Shown here in pieces: positions 53,701 through 61,886 of a DNA stretch of 64,000 nucleotides. How positions within the stretch are numbered: position 1 is the stretch's first letter; every line of letters begins with the position of its first letter. The notes under the pieces were generated by a model. The model worked only from the letters and a program-made list of their open reading frames with translations, was not told where the DNA came from and ran no database searches. The DNA comes from M3007 sp046160625 (GTDB lineage Bacteria; Bacteroidota; Bacteroidia; Chitinophagales; Saprospiraceae), in assembly GCA_046160625.1 (NCBI GenBank), contig JBJXGZ010000143.1:12964-76963 (forward strand). Reading direction: 5' to 3'. A program made the position numbers and the translations under genes.

Positions 53701-56700
53701 CCATTGTCCCAAAGATATTGATAAGGCATGGTGCCCCCTGAAACCATAATACTCGCTCCGCCATCTGAAAGACCCGAACACGAAACAGAATCTTGCGCGG
53801 CGTCAAACACATACGCCAAAGGCTCCGTCAAGGTAAATGAGCCGGTAGAAGTACAGCCGTTTGCATCCGTTGCTGTTACCGCATAGCAGCCTGCAAAAAG
53901 ATCGGTTTGAATTGCACCGCCGAGTGTTGGGCCTCCAAGGCAGTCACGCCAGGCAAATGCGATACCTCCAGTGCCGCCCATGGCCAAAGCGTTAAGCGTT
54001 CCGGAGTTGTCTCCATTGCACAAAACGTGTGTACCAGAAGTAGTTAATACTATGGGAGGGGGTGCGTTTATGGTAAAATAAACCGTATCGCGGCAGCCGA
54101 GTGCGTCAAGCACAATAATGGAATGATTACCCGCAGAAAGGATATTGATAAAATCGCCATTTAGAAACGGCGTGGAAAAGGTGTCCAAATAATATAGCAC
54201 AGGGAAAGTCGCATTGGAAACAGAAAGGATGGCTGTTCCTGTAGTATCGTCTGCGCAAGGCACATCGGTGGTTAAAAATACATCAGCGAACATGGTGCAA
54301 CCCGGAAACACGCTGTTCGCGTTTTGTACCGCTGGCAAACAGGTTGTAGGACTGATACATCGTACAGAAATATTCACGGACTGTCCCAAAGCAAGCCCTG
54401 AAACAAGGTGCGAAAGCAGGCCATTGTTAGGGTTTTGCCAAGGCCCGCCGTCCACACTTACCTCGTACCCAAGGGCGCCTGGCACAGCATCCCATACCCA
54501 AGTCATGGTGCCAGTCCCTAGCTGAAAAACGATCAGACCGGTTGGCGCTGGGAAAAAATTGGCAACGTTTACGATTGCAGTATCTGAATGTATACAGTTG
54601 TAGCTATCGGTCGCGGTCAACACATAAACGGTTGTATCTGTAGGCGTTGCAATCGGCGTTGGGCAGTTTTGACAGGTAAGCGAGGCTGCATTATTCCAAT
54701 TGTAGGTCACATTATTTTGTGTGTTAAAGCCGATGCTCCACCATTTGACATTACCGAACTGAGCGGGTGCAAATCCATCTGAAACCACCAGGCTCCAGTT
54801 ACCATTAACTTGCGCACCCGCCAGCACGTTCCAGTTTCCTTCCGGGATGTACGTGCCATTGAAAGGTGCAGCCTGACCCACAATAGGTACTGAAGCCGAA
54901 GGTGCAAAACAAGTGACTTTGTAGTTATCTCCCGCTCCTCCATTGCCTGTGGAGAGCATAATTTGTTGCCCCCCTGGCGCGCGAAGGAAGATGTTGAGGT
55001 CTGCCGTAAAATCTGTTTCGATGTCCATGCAGACGGAGGTGATTTGCTGCATTGGATTTGTCAAAAAGTTGAAACCCAGACTGTTGACTGCTATCGGGGA
55101 AGCATAAGGGTTGGCATGTGGGTGATTCGCATTGCCAAAAGGATAGTCTGGATATGCCTCAAAGCGAACTTCCTGAGTGGCCTGCGCGAGCGAAGTGGCA
55201 TTAAAAGGCACAGGCTCCCCCGTGCAAATACTGGTGTCTTTTAATGCAGGGAAATTGGTGGCACATACATAGCAGTCGGGGTGCGTAGGCGGTAGCACAG
55301 AAACGCTAACCAGCGTATCCCAGGAGCAACCAAATTCGTCGTTGACTGTGAAGGTGTAACCTGCTGTTCCAGCGTTTTGAGGTGAAGCCGCAATGCTGTC
55401 AATAGTTGAATAGAAAATCGAAGGATGATTGCTCCAATTCCAGCTCAAAAACGCGGGGGTAAAAGTTTCAATGTTTGGATACAACGCGTCTTGAAATTTC
55501 AAGGACCAATTGAATATATACCCATTGTCTGCAGGCCAAAGGTCCGTCACGCCAATCGTCCACTCTCCATTAAGCGGGCAACCAAGCAAATTGTCAATCG
55601 GGTCGAATGTGCTGTAATCTCCTGGCGGAAGGGTTCCAGAGCCGCCCAGCGTAGTATTTGCATACTCAATCCACGTAGGATTGGGCGCATTGGGTGTCCA
55701 ACAATAATCGTAGCCGAGACCGGGAATAGGGTTGAAATTGTCGTTGTCATTGGGTTCGCCAAGGAAAACCTCACTACCAAAATTGCCGGGGTGATCGTGC
55801 AGGATGATGCTTTGTCCGCTTGGACAGCTGAGTGTAATTTCGATGTCACGCATCCACGAATGTTCTATCGTGACGCAGATGTTTTCCAGGTCATTGGCAT
55901 TCAGCAGTATCTGTCCGGGTGAAAATTCACTAAGCAAAATGCTGGTTTCATAAAGTTCACCTGTGCCATCAGGCAATGGAAGGGAGTCAGAGCGGCTGGC
56001 CTCTACATCAAAAGAAGCGGAAACGGGCGTAACCGAAAGCGTCGTTCCATTTATGGAAGAATCTACCGTCGCGCTCAAATTCAATGTATCGCCTGCACAA
56101 ATTTGACCTACAGTTGTTAAATCAAAATAAGGCCTTTGCGCCACACGTACTCGTTGACTGATTAGGTTACTGTTACGGCACCCTAATGTGTCAGTCAGCA
56201 GAAGTTGGACAAAATACCCGCCCGGAACGTCGAAGCGGTGGGAAGTATTGGGGCCGTATGCAATGCCGCCATCGCCAAAATTCCATTCGAATGTGGTAGT
56301 AAAATCCGACTGTGGGTAGGCAAAATTGTTTTGCGGGTAAATACCCGCTCCATTAAAAAACACCCGCTCGCCGGGACAAATATCAATCCAGCCTGTATCA
56401 GCAGGTACAATCATTGGGTTGGAAGAAACAAGGTCAGCCAATATCTTTTGACAAGATGCCACGCAAGAAATCGCCGCTGTCCAGCCTACACCAGTTCCAC
56501 TCCCATTGGATTGAAAAGTCACTGTAATACAGCCGCTTGGGTTGGTTGCAGTGGCCTGCACCACGAAGGGTTGTCCTGCTGGATAATCAGAAGCACAAGC
56601 AAGCAAAGGTGCCGCAGCAGTCGGGCCATCATAGAAACAGAGCACATCGCCCGCAGCCAAATCAGCCCCGGAAAAACTGAGCCGCACATGCGTTCCACCC

Positions 56701-56876
56701 GAGCCATTAGAGCAAATGGTCGTATTGAAATTTTGGTTGTTGCCATAATTGCCCAGTGCCCCCCCTGAATCATAAAACGTACCGCTACAGGTAGTAATGG
56801 GCGAGCCGTTCATCAGGTAGTTTTGAGCAGGGAGTAGCCCAGGGAGGAGTAAAATGAAGGCGAGTAGTCTTTTCAT
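50715..56876 (-). CDS. Giant SprB-repeat surface adhesin
   Basis: A 2053-residue secreted protein. After the signal peptide (to LLPAQ) come, in order, a CUB-like domain (about 20-145), a PKD-type domain (about 150-245, WNFGDGG), and two proprotein-convertase P-type domains (about 300-460 and 560-720). An Fn3-like unit (about 780-860) leads into about thirteen SprB repeats of 73-80 residues each, with the pattern C-x-G-x-x-x-G followed by GGTxPYxYxW and AGxYxVTVTDxxGC. The last 90 residues (GVYVPTAFTPNGDFENDLL to LKGNVTLLR, with IFDRWGELVY) are the gliding-motility C-terminal T9SS signal. SprB of Flavobacterium johnsoniae is a moving adhesin, so this may serve gliding or attachment. The chosen ATG at 56876 gives a clean signal peptide. 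Confidence 0.9.
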   Translation of the reverse strand: MKRLLAFILLLPGLLPAQNYLMNGSPITTCSGTFYDSGGALGNYGNNQNFNTTICSNGSGGTHVRLSFSGADLAAGDVLCFYDGPTAAAPLLACASDYPAGQPFVVQATATNPSGCITVTFQSNGSGTGVGWTAAISCVASCQKILADLVSSNPMIVPADTGWIDICPGERVFFNGAGIYPQNNFAYPQSDFTTTFEWNFGDGGIAYGPNTSHRFDVPGGYFVQLLLTDTLGCRNSNLISQRVRVAQRPYFDLTTVGQICAGDTLNLSATVDSSINGTTLSVTPVSASFDVEASRSDSLPLPDGTGELYETSILLSEFSPGQILLNANDLENICVTIEHSWMRDIEITLSCPSGQSIILHDHPGNFGSEVFLGEPNDNDNFNPIPGLGYDYCWTPNAPNPTWIEYANTTLGGSGTLPPGDYSTFDPIDNLLGCPLNGEWTIGVTDLWPADNGYIFNWSLKFQDALYPNIETFTPAFLSWNWSNHPSIFYSTIDSIAASPQNAGTAGYTFTVNDEFGCSWDTLVSVSVLPPTHPDCYVCATNFPALKDTSICTGEPVPFNATSLAQATQEVRFEAYPDYPFGNANHPHANPYASPIAVNSLGFNFLTNPMQQITSVCMDIETDFTADLNIFLRAPGGQQIMLSTGNGGAGDNYKVTCFAPSASVPIVGQAAPFNGTYIPEGNWNVLAGAQVNGNWSLVVSDGFAPAQFGNVKWWSIGFNTQNNVTYNWNNAASLTCQNCPTPIATPTDTTVYVLTATDSYNCIHSDTAIVNVANFFPAPTGLIVFQLGTGTMTWVWDAVPGALGYEVSVDGGPWQNPNNGLLSHLVSGLALGQSVNISVRCISPTTCLPAVQNANSVFPGCTMFADVFLTTDVPCADDTTGTAILSVSNATFPVLYYLDTFSTPFLNGDFINILSAGNHSIIVLDALGCRDTVYFTINAPPPIVLTTSGTHVLCNGDNSGTLNALAMGGTGGIAFAWRDCLGGPTLGGAIQTDLFAGCYAVTATDANGCTSTGSFTLTEPLAYVFDAAQDSVSCSGLSDGGASIMVSGGTMPYQYLWDNGSTMANATNLDADFHFVTVTDANLCSATTFVSVLEPPLFLVDSTLSQFATCFGGNNGMASVFASGGTLSYQYQWNDPASQTLQKAVNLTAGNYNVTVTDWNGCTAQAAVTVTSPPEIFLNFSNVSGEICAGDCMGQASVSATGGVGGYQFDWEDNSIPAGTQTAMNLCPGNYRLTVSDINGCIEVDSVIIDGATPIIVQLNGTAPSCSGLQNGSIDSQVSGGSSPYQYLWSNGSTSADLQNLPCGQYQLTLTDGAGCVRNYSDTLACPQTITIVDIVPQPVLCFGGSNGSITVQVQGGTLPLNYLWNDANAQITPTAQNLPAGTYTVTVTDANGCSISTSTSVLQSTQLTVTTSVTNVSCLSLGDGTATANPIGGVGPYTYNWSGAGTNQIITNLAAGTFFVTVTDSNQCTATAFALITQPTTMVMVTATQTRFACWGESDGDAAVSASGSNGAPFTFNWSNGQVGGGASNLAIGLYTVTATDPKGCTGTQIVAIQELDSIEVLTAYAPPTCPNDPDGVVAVVLIEGGLGMGDSTQYNYQWSLPGAPNSTVASGFLAGNYTLTVTDFQGCMEIHQFNVEGPPTITVQLAVEDVSCFGFSDGSASVIGFQNAVGAVNFQWNNNETTPLINSLAMGNYSVTVTDSKGCTALALATVQQPEPLVLSFGVQPLVCASDSNAMVGTMVTGGTPGYIYQWDNGATTAEIQGLVAGNYALLVTDVNGCIISDSVDVTQPDALLVSLELTEPECFGGQDGRIRLLVSGGTTPYRYSINDGPFGGNSVFLALMAGTYHLQVRDAKGCLTRTTAILGQPPQIQVTVGLDATLILGDSLLISSAVNNAVGITTFVWGSALVDSITCADLPDCEAIWVKPVTTNTYQLTVTDANGCTGNDEIRVTVEKPRGVYVPTAFTPNGDFENDLLVVHGKSQQVRKVRVFKIFDRWGELVYEDQNFSVNDTTRGWDGSFRGQPCDPAVFVWLLEAEYKDGHIDLLKGNVTLLR

Positions 56877-57091
56877 GTTATCGGTTTGAGATGGCAAAAA
56901 TGGGGAAATTGCTGCTCAACCTTTCTGTACTTTCACAAAAATTGCGCTGAATGGGCTCACTTTCTTTTTTGAGGCACGCATAAGTATGAATAATGTAACT
57001 TCTTTATGGAATTATGTAACAGTCCAGAAAACAGCTCATCGGATCTTTGCAGCTACACAATTAGACAATTTTTAACTAAATTTACAGCAAA

Positions 57092-57697
57092 TTGAAAAAC
57101 ATACTGCTTACCTCAGCCTTTGTGCTATGCGGCATATCCTTTGCAAGCGCCCAAGAGTTTTCTCTGGGACCTACTATCGGCCTCAACAATTCTTGGATAG
57201 AAGATGCACCTGGAGATACGAAGGGATTACTTGGCCTAAATGCTGGACTTACCCTTGTATATAGTACCGAAGAACATTGGGGCGTGGGGCTTGACCTCAA
57301 GTTTTCCGGCGAAGGCGGAAAAACCGAGATGCGCGGCGAAAGTGTAAATGCCCGCCTTAATTACGTCCGTATCCCGGTCAAGATAATATATTTCTTCAAT
57401 GAATTCGGCAATGACTTCCGACCCAAAATATACCTTGGGCCATCTTTAGGAATTTTGGCTGGAGGAGAAACAGAGGTTTTTTTACCAATAGGAACAGCCA
57501 AATTTGATTCCAAGGACCTGTTTGAAGAGACTGACCTTGGATTGGCATTTGGGACCGGTTTCAACTATCGTGTCGCTCCAGGTACCTGGCTCAATGTTGA
57601 TTTGGCCTATGGTCACGGCTTTACCGATATAGCTAAAAATGGCGAGGCCCACAACAGAGGTATCAGCCTGAACGTAGGGGTTGCTTGGGGGCTGTAA
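57092..57697 (+). CDS. PorT-like outer-membrane beta-barrel protein with TTG start
   Basis: A 201-residue small barrel of the PorT/OMP_b-brl_2 type. The signal peptide runs to SFASAQ. The mature part begins EFSLGPTIGLNNSWIED, and the middle has YVRIPVKIIYFF, typical of the family. No ATG lies upstream in frame before a stop, and the signal peptide begins exactly at the TTG 57092, so a TTG start is the best choice. Family members are integral outer-membrane proteins; only true PorT is tied to the T9SS, and this one cannot be assigned to it. A TAAATTTA at 57077-57084 is one base from the promoter consensus. Confidence 0.8.
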   Translation: MKNILLTSAFVLCGISFASAQEFSLGPTIGLNNSWIEDAPGDTKGLLGLNAGLTLVYSTEEHWGVGLDLKFSGEGGKTEMRGESVNARLNYVRIPVKIIYFFNEFGNDFRPKIYLGPSLGILAGGETEVFLPIGTAKFDSKDLFEETDLGLAFGTGFNYRVAPGTWLNVDLAYGHGFTDIAKNGEAHNRGISLNVGVAWGL

Positions 57698-57732
57698 AAC
57701 AACATTCGACCAGCTTCACAAAAAAATTTAGG

Positions 57733-57771
57733 AGCGCTACATAGTTTATGCTGTGTGGCGCTTTTTCTTTT
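57733..57771 (+). terminator. Rho-independent terminator of the barrel gene
   Basis: AGCGCTACATAG pairs imperfectly with CTGTGTGGCGCT, followed by a T-rich run. Confidence 0.75.
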
Positions 57772-57826
57772 GTTGCAAATTAAATCTCCTAGGTTTAATG
57801 CAGCCGCGGTATTTCAGCAAAAAATC

Positions 57827-57834
57827 TACTTTTG
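57827..57834 (+). promoter_or_regulatory. Predicted -7 promoter element of gapA
   Basis: TACTTTTG, a full TAnnTTTG match 68 bp before the gapA ATG. Confidence 0.55.
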
Positions 57835-57901
57835 CGCTGCCTTTCCAGATACTGCCACCTCTTTTGCATTTTCCATTTACAGTTTCAAACACAACCTAAT
57901 A

Positions 57902-58894
57902 ATGACTAAAAAACGCATCGCCATCAACGGCTTTGGCCGTATCGGTCGTCTGACTTTTCGCAACCTGGTTAAAGACCCTAATGTTGAAGTGGTGGCAATC
58001 AACGACCTCACAGACAACCACACCCTCGCTCATTTGCTGAAATACGATACCATGCAAGGCCGCTTCGACGGCACAGTTAGTGCTGATGAGCATAGCATCA
58101 CAGTTAATGGCACCAAAATCGCGGCCTTAGCCGTGAAAAACCCTGCCGAACTTCCATGGGCCACAATGAAAGTAGACGTAGTGCTCGAATGTACGGGCAT
58201 ATTTCTAGACAAAGAAAAAGCGGGATTGCACCTCCAGGCTGGCGCCAAACGCGTCATACTATCCGCCCCACCCAAGACAGATGACGTTCCTACCTTCGTG
58301 ATCGGAGCCAATGCCGACCAAATCAAGGACACTGACACTATTATTTCCAATGCTAGCTGTACCACAAACTGCCTCGTTCCGATGATTATGGTTTTGGACA
58401 AAGCCTTTGGCGTAGAGCAGTTCTTCATGAATACCATCCACGCTTACACAGCCGACCAGAACCTGCAAGACGGTCCGCACCGGGATCTTCGCCGTGCCCG
58501 GGCTGCTGCTCAAAATATTGTGCCCACCACCACTGGCGCTGCCAAGGCCGTCATTACGGTACTCCCACACCTGGAGGGTAAAATCGCTGCGCACTCTCTC
58601 CGGGTACCCGTCGCAACAGGTTCCCTCACTGACTGTGTTTGTGTTATCAAAAAAACCGCCACCGTAGAGGAAATTAACGCCGCCTTCAAAGCCGCCGCAG
58701 ATGGTCATTTGAAAGGCATTGTAGAGTATAATACCGATGAAATCGTGTCCAGCGACATCGTCCGCAACACACACTCCGTTATTTTTGACGCACCATTAAC
58801 GCAGGTAAATGGCAACACCTGCCGTATTGTGGGCTGGTATGACAACGAGGCTGGTTATTCGGCACGTTTGGCACAATTGTGCGCAATGGTGTGA
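57902..58894 (+). CDS. gapA: Glyceraldehyde-3-phosphate dehydrogenase
   Basis: A 330-residue glycolytic enzyme that oxidises glyceraldehyde 3-phosphate to 1,3-bisphosphoglycerate with NAD. The Rossmann start is IAINGFGRIGRLTFR. Asp35 in VVAINDLTD points to NAD rather than NADP. The catalytic Cys153 is in SNASCTTNCLVP, with His180 as the base. All core motifs are intact. The ATG at 57902 matches the family start, and the longer frame from 57755 would include the promoter motif. It is followed directly by pgk, which uses its product, across a 35-bp-arm inverted repeat. Confidence 0.97.
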   Translation: MTKKRIAINGFGRIGRLTFRNLVKDPNVEVVAINDLTDNHTLAHLLKYDTMQGRFDGTVSADEHSITVNGTKIAALAVKNPAELPWATMKVDVVLECTGIFLDKEKAGLHLQAGAKRVILSAPPKTDDVPTFVIGANADQIKDTDTIISNASCTTNCLVPMIMVLDKAFGVEQFFMNTIHAYTADQNLQDGPHRDLRRARAAAQNIVPTTTGAAKAVITVLPHLEGKIAAHSLRVPVATGSLTDCVCVIKKTATVEEINAAFKAAADGHLKGIVEYNTDEIVSSDIVRNTHSVIFDAPLTQVNGNTCRIVGWYDNEAGYSARLAQLCAMV

Positions 58895-58896
58895 TT

Positions 58897-58998
58897 TTCT
58901 GTTGATTTGGTTATTTGTTGATTTGGTTATTCGAGCGCCCAAGCTTGGCAACTCAAATCCCCAAATAACCAAATCAACAAATAACCAAATCAATAGAA
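58897..58998. repeat. 35-bp inverted repeat between gapA and pgk
   Basis: Arms 58897-58931 and 58964-58998 match at 34 of 35 positions. Each holds two copies of GATTTGGTTATT. The spacer contains the palindrome CCAAGCTTGG. The left arm begins 2 bp after the gapA stop, and the right arm ends 3 bp before the pgk ATG, so a read-through message would fold into a stem reaching the start codon. Confidence 0.9.
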
Positions 58999-59001
58999 AT
59001 T

Positions 59002-60204
59002 ATGAGACCCAATTTTAAAGACAAAAAGGCCCTCATCCGTGTAGACTTCAATGTGCCGCTCGACAAGGAATACAAGATTACAGACGACACCCGCATCCGA
59101 GAGGCGGTGCCCACCATCAGGCACATTCTGGATCAAGGCGGTTCGGCCATTTTGATGTCACACCTGGGTCGCCCATTGGAAAAACTGAATGCCGATGGCA
59201 GCATCAACACGCAGAAATTTACGCTGATGCATTTGGTAAAGCATTTGCGCAAAAAATTAAAGGCCAAAGTCCATTTCGCCGATGATTGCGTGGGCAAACA
59301 AGCCGCAAAAAAAGCAGCAGCGCTCAAACCGGGCGAAGTTTTGCTGTTGGAAAACACCCGCTTCCATCCTGAGGAGGAGGCGGGGAATGAGGCTTTTGCA
59401 AAAAAACTTGCCGCACTGGGCGAAATCTACGTCAATGATGCTTTTGGCACAGCGCACCGTGCCCATGCCAGCACGACCGTGGCAGCGCACTTTTTTGATA
59501 AAAGCCACAAGACTTTCGGTTTTCTCATGGAGCGCGAAATTGAGAATGCTACCCGTGCGATGAAAAACCCGGCCAGACCCGTTACTTGCGTGACCGGAGG
59601 CTCGAAAGTCAGCGACAAGATCATGTTGTTGGAAACTTTCCTGGACTACGCCGACAACATCCTGATCGGTGGCGCGATGGCCTACACCTTCTTTTTGGCA
59701 AAAAAAGGCGCCGTTGGCAATTCTCTGGTAGAAGCCGACAAATTGAAAACTGCGCTTGAGTTCTTGAAAAAAGCCCGGGCTGCTGGGGTGAAAGTGCTGC
59801 TGCCCAAGGATTCCGTTTGCGGCGACAAGTTTGCTGCTGATGCGGCTGTGCAGGTTTGTCCAAGCAATCAAATTCCATCTGGATGGATGGGATTGGACAT
59901 TGGCCCATCAGCAGCCAAATCATTCGCATCCGTAATCCGTAAGAGCAAAACCGTGATCTGGAACGGCCCAATGGGCGTTTTTGAAATGCCGGCTTTTGCC
60001 CAAGGAACGAAAGCAGTAGCGAAAGCTTGTGCTTCGGCTACCAAAAAAGGGGCGTTCACAATGGTGGGCGGCGGCGACTCTGTAGCAGCTGTCAATCAGC
60101 TCAAACTTGCTAAAAAAGTAAGTTTCGTCAGCACAGGCGGCGGTGCGATGCTGGAGTTTTTGGAAGGGAAGGAATTGCCGGGGATCAAGGCGATTCAAGG
60201 TTAA
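59002..60204 (+). CDS. pgk: Phosphoglycerate kinase
   Basis: A 400-residue glycolytic enzyme that transfers phosphate from 1,3-bisphosphoglycerate to ADP. The N-terminal substrate motif is ALIRVDFNVPLD, and the basic loop SHLGRP follows. The nucleotide-binding end carries NGPMGVFE and GGGDSVAAV, followed by STGGGAMLEFLEGKELPG. Length and motifs are normal. It is adjacent to gapA on the same strand and probably co-transcribed, but the 5' edge is crowded by the inverted repeat, so translation may depend on how that stem folds. Confidence 0.97.
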   Translation: MRPNFKDKKALIRVDFNVPLDKEYKITDDTRIREAVPTIRHILDQGGSAILMSHLGRPLEKLNADGSINTQKFTLMHLVKHLRKKLKAKVHFADDCVGKQAAKKAAALKPGEVLLLENTRFHPEEEAGNEAFAKKLAALGEIYVNDAFGTAHRAHASTTVAAHFFDKSHKTFGFLMEREIENATRAMKNPARPVTCVTGGSKVSDKIMLLETFLDYADNILIGGAMAYTFFLAKKGAVGNSLVEADKLKTALEFLKKARAAGVKVLLPKDSVCGDKFAADAAVQVCPSNQIPSGWMGLDIGPSAAKSFASVIRKSKTVIWNGPMGVFEMPAFAQGTKAVAKACASATKKGAFTMVGGGDSVAAVNQLKLAKKVSFVSTGGGAMLEFLEGKELPGIKAIQG

Positions 60205-60205
60205 C

Positions 60206-60287
60206 AAACCACATAGTTCACATAGCACACATAGTTTTAAAAACTAACGGATTAGAAACTATGTGTGCTATGTGAACTATATGGTTT
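60206..60287. repeat. 32-bp inverted repeat of CATAG words between pgk and cotH
   Basis: Arms 60206-60237 and 60256-60287 match at 31 of 32 positions with an 18-base spacer. The arms repeat CACATAGTTCACATAGCACA. It fills the space between two convergent stops almost exactly. Confidence 0.9.
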
Positions 60288-60288
60288 A

Positions 60289-61869
60289 TCATTCCACCTT
60301 AAAAAACTCAAAAGATGCCCTTTCCGGCAGCGTTGCCGCTCCTTCCTCACCTTCTGCGGCGATATACCACTGTTTTACGAGGCCAGCATTCAATAAAGTG
60401 GTGAAAACACCATCGGCGGCGGCGGCGTCCCCATTTGTGCCATCGTCAAAAAGTGCAGTCCGAGTAAAGGCAAACTGCCGATCCACTCTGTAATAAAGCC
60501 AGCCGCCACGGGTAGCGTTGGTGAGTTTAGCCGTAAATTTAATTTTTGCCTCCTCTTTAACCGCCTTCGCCTCTGTAATAGTAGGTTGCAACTTGTTGAG
60601 CAAGGGGTGTTTTGCAAGCCATTCTGTGCGTTTTCCCATGAGTTGGCGCAGTCCAATCACATTGTCTGGCCCGCTATTCATTGTTTTATCAAAAGCGTTT
60701 TGAAAGTCCGTTAAGGAATAAAGTTTGAGCGAATCAGCCTTTACCCAAGGCTCAATTTCTTTTGTCATGGCTTGCGCACGTGTGAGCAATAGACCGTTTG
60801 CAAGAAAGTCATTGGTGATCGTGCGGAGGTGCGCGACATACGTTTTTCGATAAAGTGAGTTTTTCAAAAGTTTGGAAATCAAAGGGCGGCGCAGATTTTC
60901 AAACTCAGCGAAAGGCGAGTACTGTATGAGTTGCTCATCTGTCATCTCCTGAAATGAAAAATCGCGACGCCAGCCACCAAATGACATGTTTAAATCCCAA
61001 ATGATGGGGTGGGCTACATGCAGCGAGTCAAACCAGAGGTAGTAGTTGTGCGAAAGCGAACCGTTGTAGCTATCCAAATTGACGAGTGCGTTATTTATCG
61101 CCAGCATCCAAAGTGTTTGATCTACATCAAGCACAGACTCGATTTTATCCGGTGTTTTATTCAACACTTTGATGAGGTTTAAAAGGAACTTCCATGCCGC
61201 CGGATCGTCAACCTCATAAAATGCATCGTAGCAACCAGCATTGTCATTCAGATAAATCAGCGAAGCGTTTTCCCCTTTTGGACATCCAGTCTGGCTTCTG
61301 ACTCGTTTCCAATTATCGGGGTCGCATTTGATAATATGTCCGCCTGTTGCACCGAAGTGTTTTTTGATAAAACGCTCATCCACAGACTCTGAATTGGTAT
61401 AAAGCCCCCAGTATTTGTTGTTCAAATAAACCCTTGTAAAATTGCATTGCGGAGCAGGCATATATTTTCTGATCACCTCATACGTCAATGGATCGCGTAA
61501 AAAACTTGGATCGAGAAAAGAATTTGAAAGTTTGACAGTGTTCTGACCGCCTTTCAAAAGTTGATCTTTCTTTTTGAAATCCAACTTGATGTTGAGCGGA
61601 AGTTTCTTAAGAGTTTCATTCCGTGTTCGAAAGTAGGAGCTATTGCCCTTATATCTAACCCCCACGCTGTCGAATCGCTGCCCGTTCACCCAAGCAGTGG
61701 CCACAAGCCGTGCTTCGGGGTTGGCCTTTTTGAGGGAGTCCAATTTTACGTCCCAACTTTTTTGGGGAAAATCTATGCGCACTTCTTGCACCCCGCCGCC
61801 ATAAAAATCTTGTGCGGAGACGCTTAGGCAGAAAGCCATTAGGAAAGAGAATAGGAGGGTATTTCTCAT
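60289..61869 (-). CDS. CotH-kinase family secreted protein
   Basis: A 526-residue protein with a signal peptide (to LSVSAQ). The CotH kinase region spans about 60-400: GVRYKGNSSYFR, the NTVKLSNSFLDPSFLRDPL segment, RVYLNNKYWGLYTNSESVDE, then VNLDSYNGSLSHNYYLW and IIWDLNMSFGG. CotH proteins are atypical kinases; the Asp in VNLDSYN and the Asp in WDLN correspond, as I recall, to the catalytic and metal-binding Asp. The C terminus has a small domain with YRVDRQFAFTRTALFDDGTN. The target is unknown. It lies 17 bp downstream of a paralogue on the same strand, so they share an operon. Confidence 0.88.
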   Translation of the reverse strand: MRNTLLFSFLMAFCLSVSAQDFYGGGVQEVRIDFPQKSWDVKLDSLKKANPEARLVATAWVNGQRFDSVGVRYKGNSSYFRTRNETLKKLPLNIKLDFKKKDQLLKGGQNTVKLSNSFLDPSFLRDPLTYEVIRKYMPAPQCNFTRVYLNNKYWGLYTNSESVDERFIKKHFGATGGHIIKCDPDNWKRVRSQTGCPKGENASLIYLNDNAGCYDAFYEVDDPAAWKFLLNLIKVLNKTPDKIESVLDVDQTLWMLAINNALVNLDSYNGSLSHNYYLWFDSLHVAHPIIWDLNMSFGGWRRDFSFQEMTDEQLIQYSPFAEFENLRRPLISKLLKNSLYRKTYVAHLRTITNDFLANGLLLTRAQAMTKEIEPWVKADSLKLYSLTDFQNAFDKTMNSGPDNVIGLRQLMGKRTEWLAKHPLLNKLQPTITEAKAVKEEAKIKFTAKLTNATRGGWLYYRVDRQFAFTRTALFDDGTNGDAAAADGVFTTLLNAGLVKQWYIAAEGEEGAATLPERASFEFFKVE

Positions 61870-61886
61870 AGCCCGGTTTAGTGGAT

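Noticed and set aside
58939..58948. CCAAGCTTGG as a regulator site
   Set aside because: It is a simple 10-bp palindrome in the spacer of the gapA-pgk inverted repeat with no second copy to support an operator.
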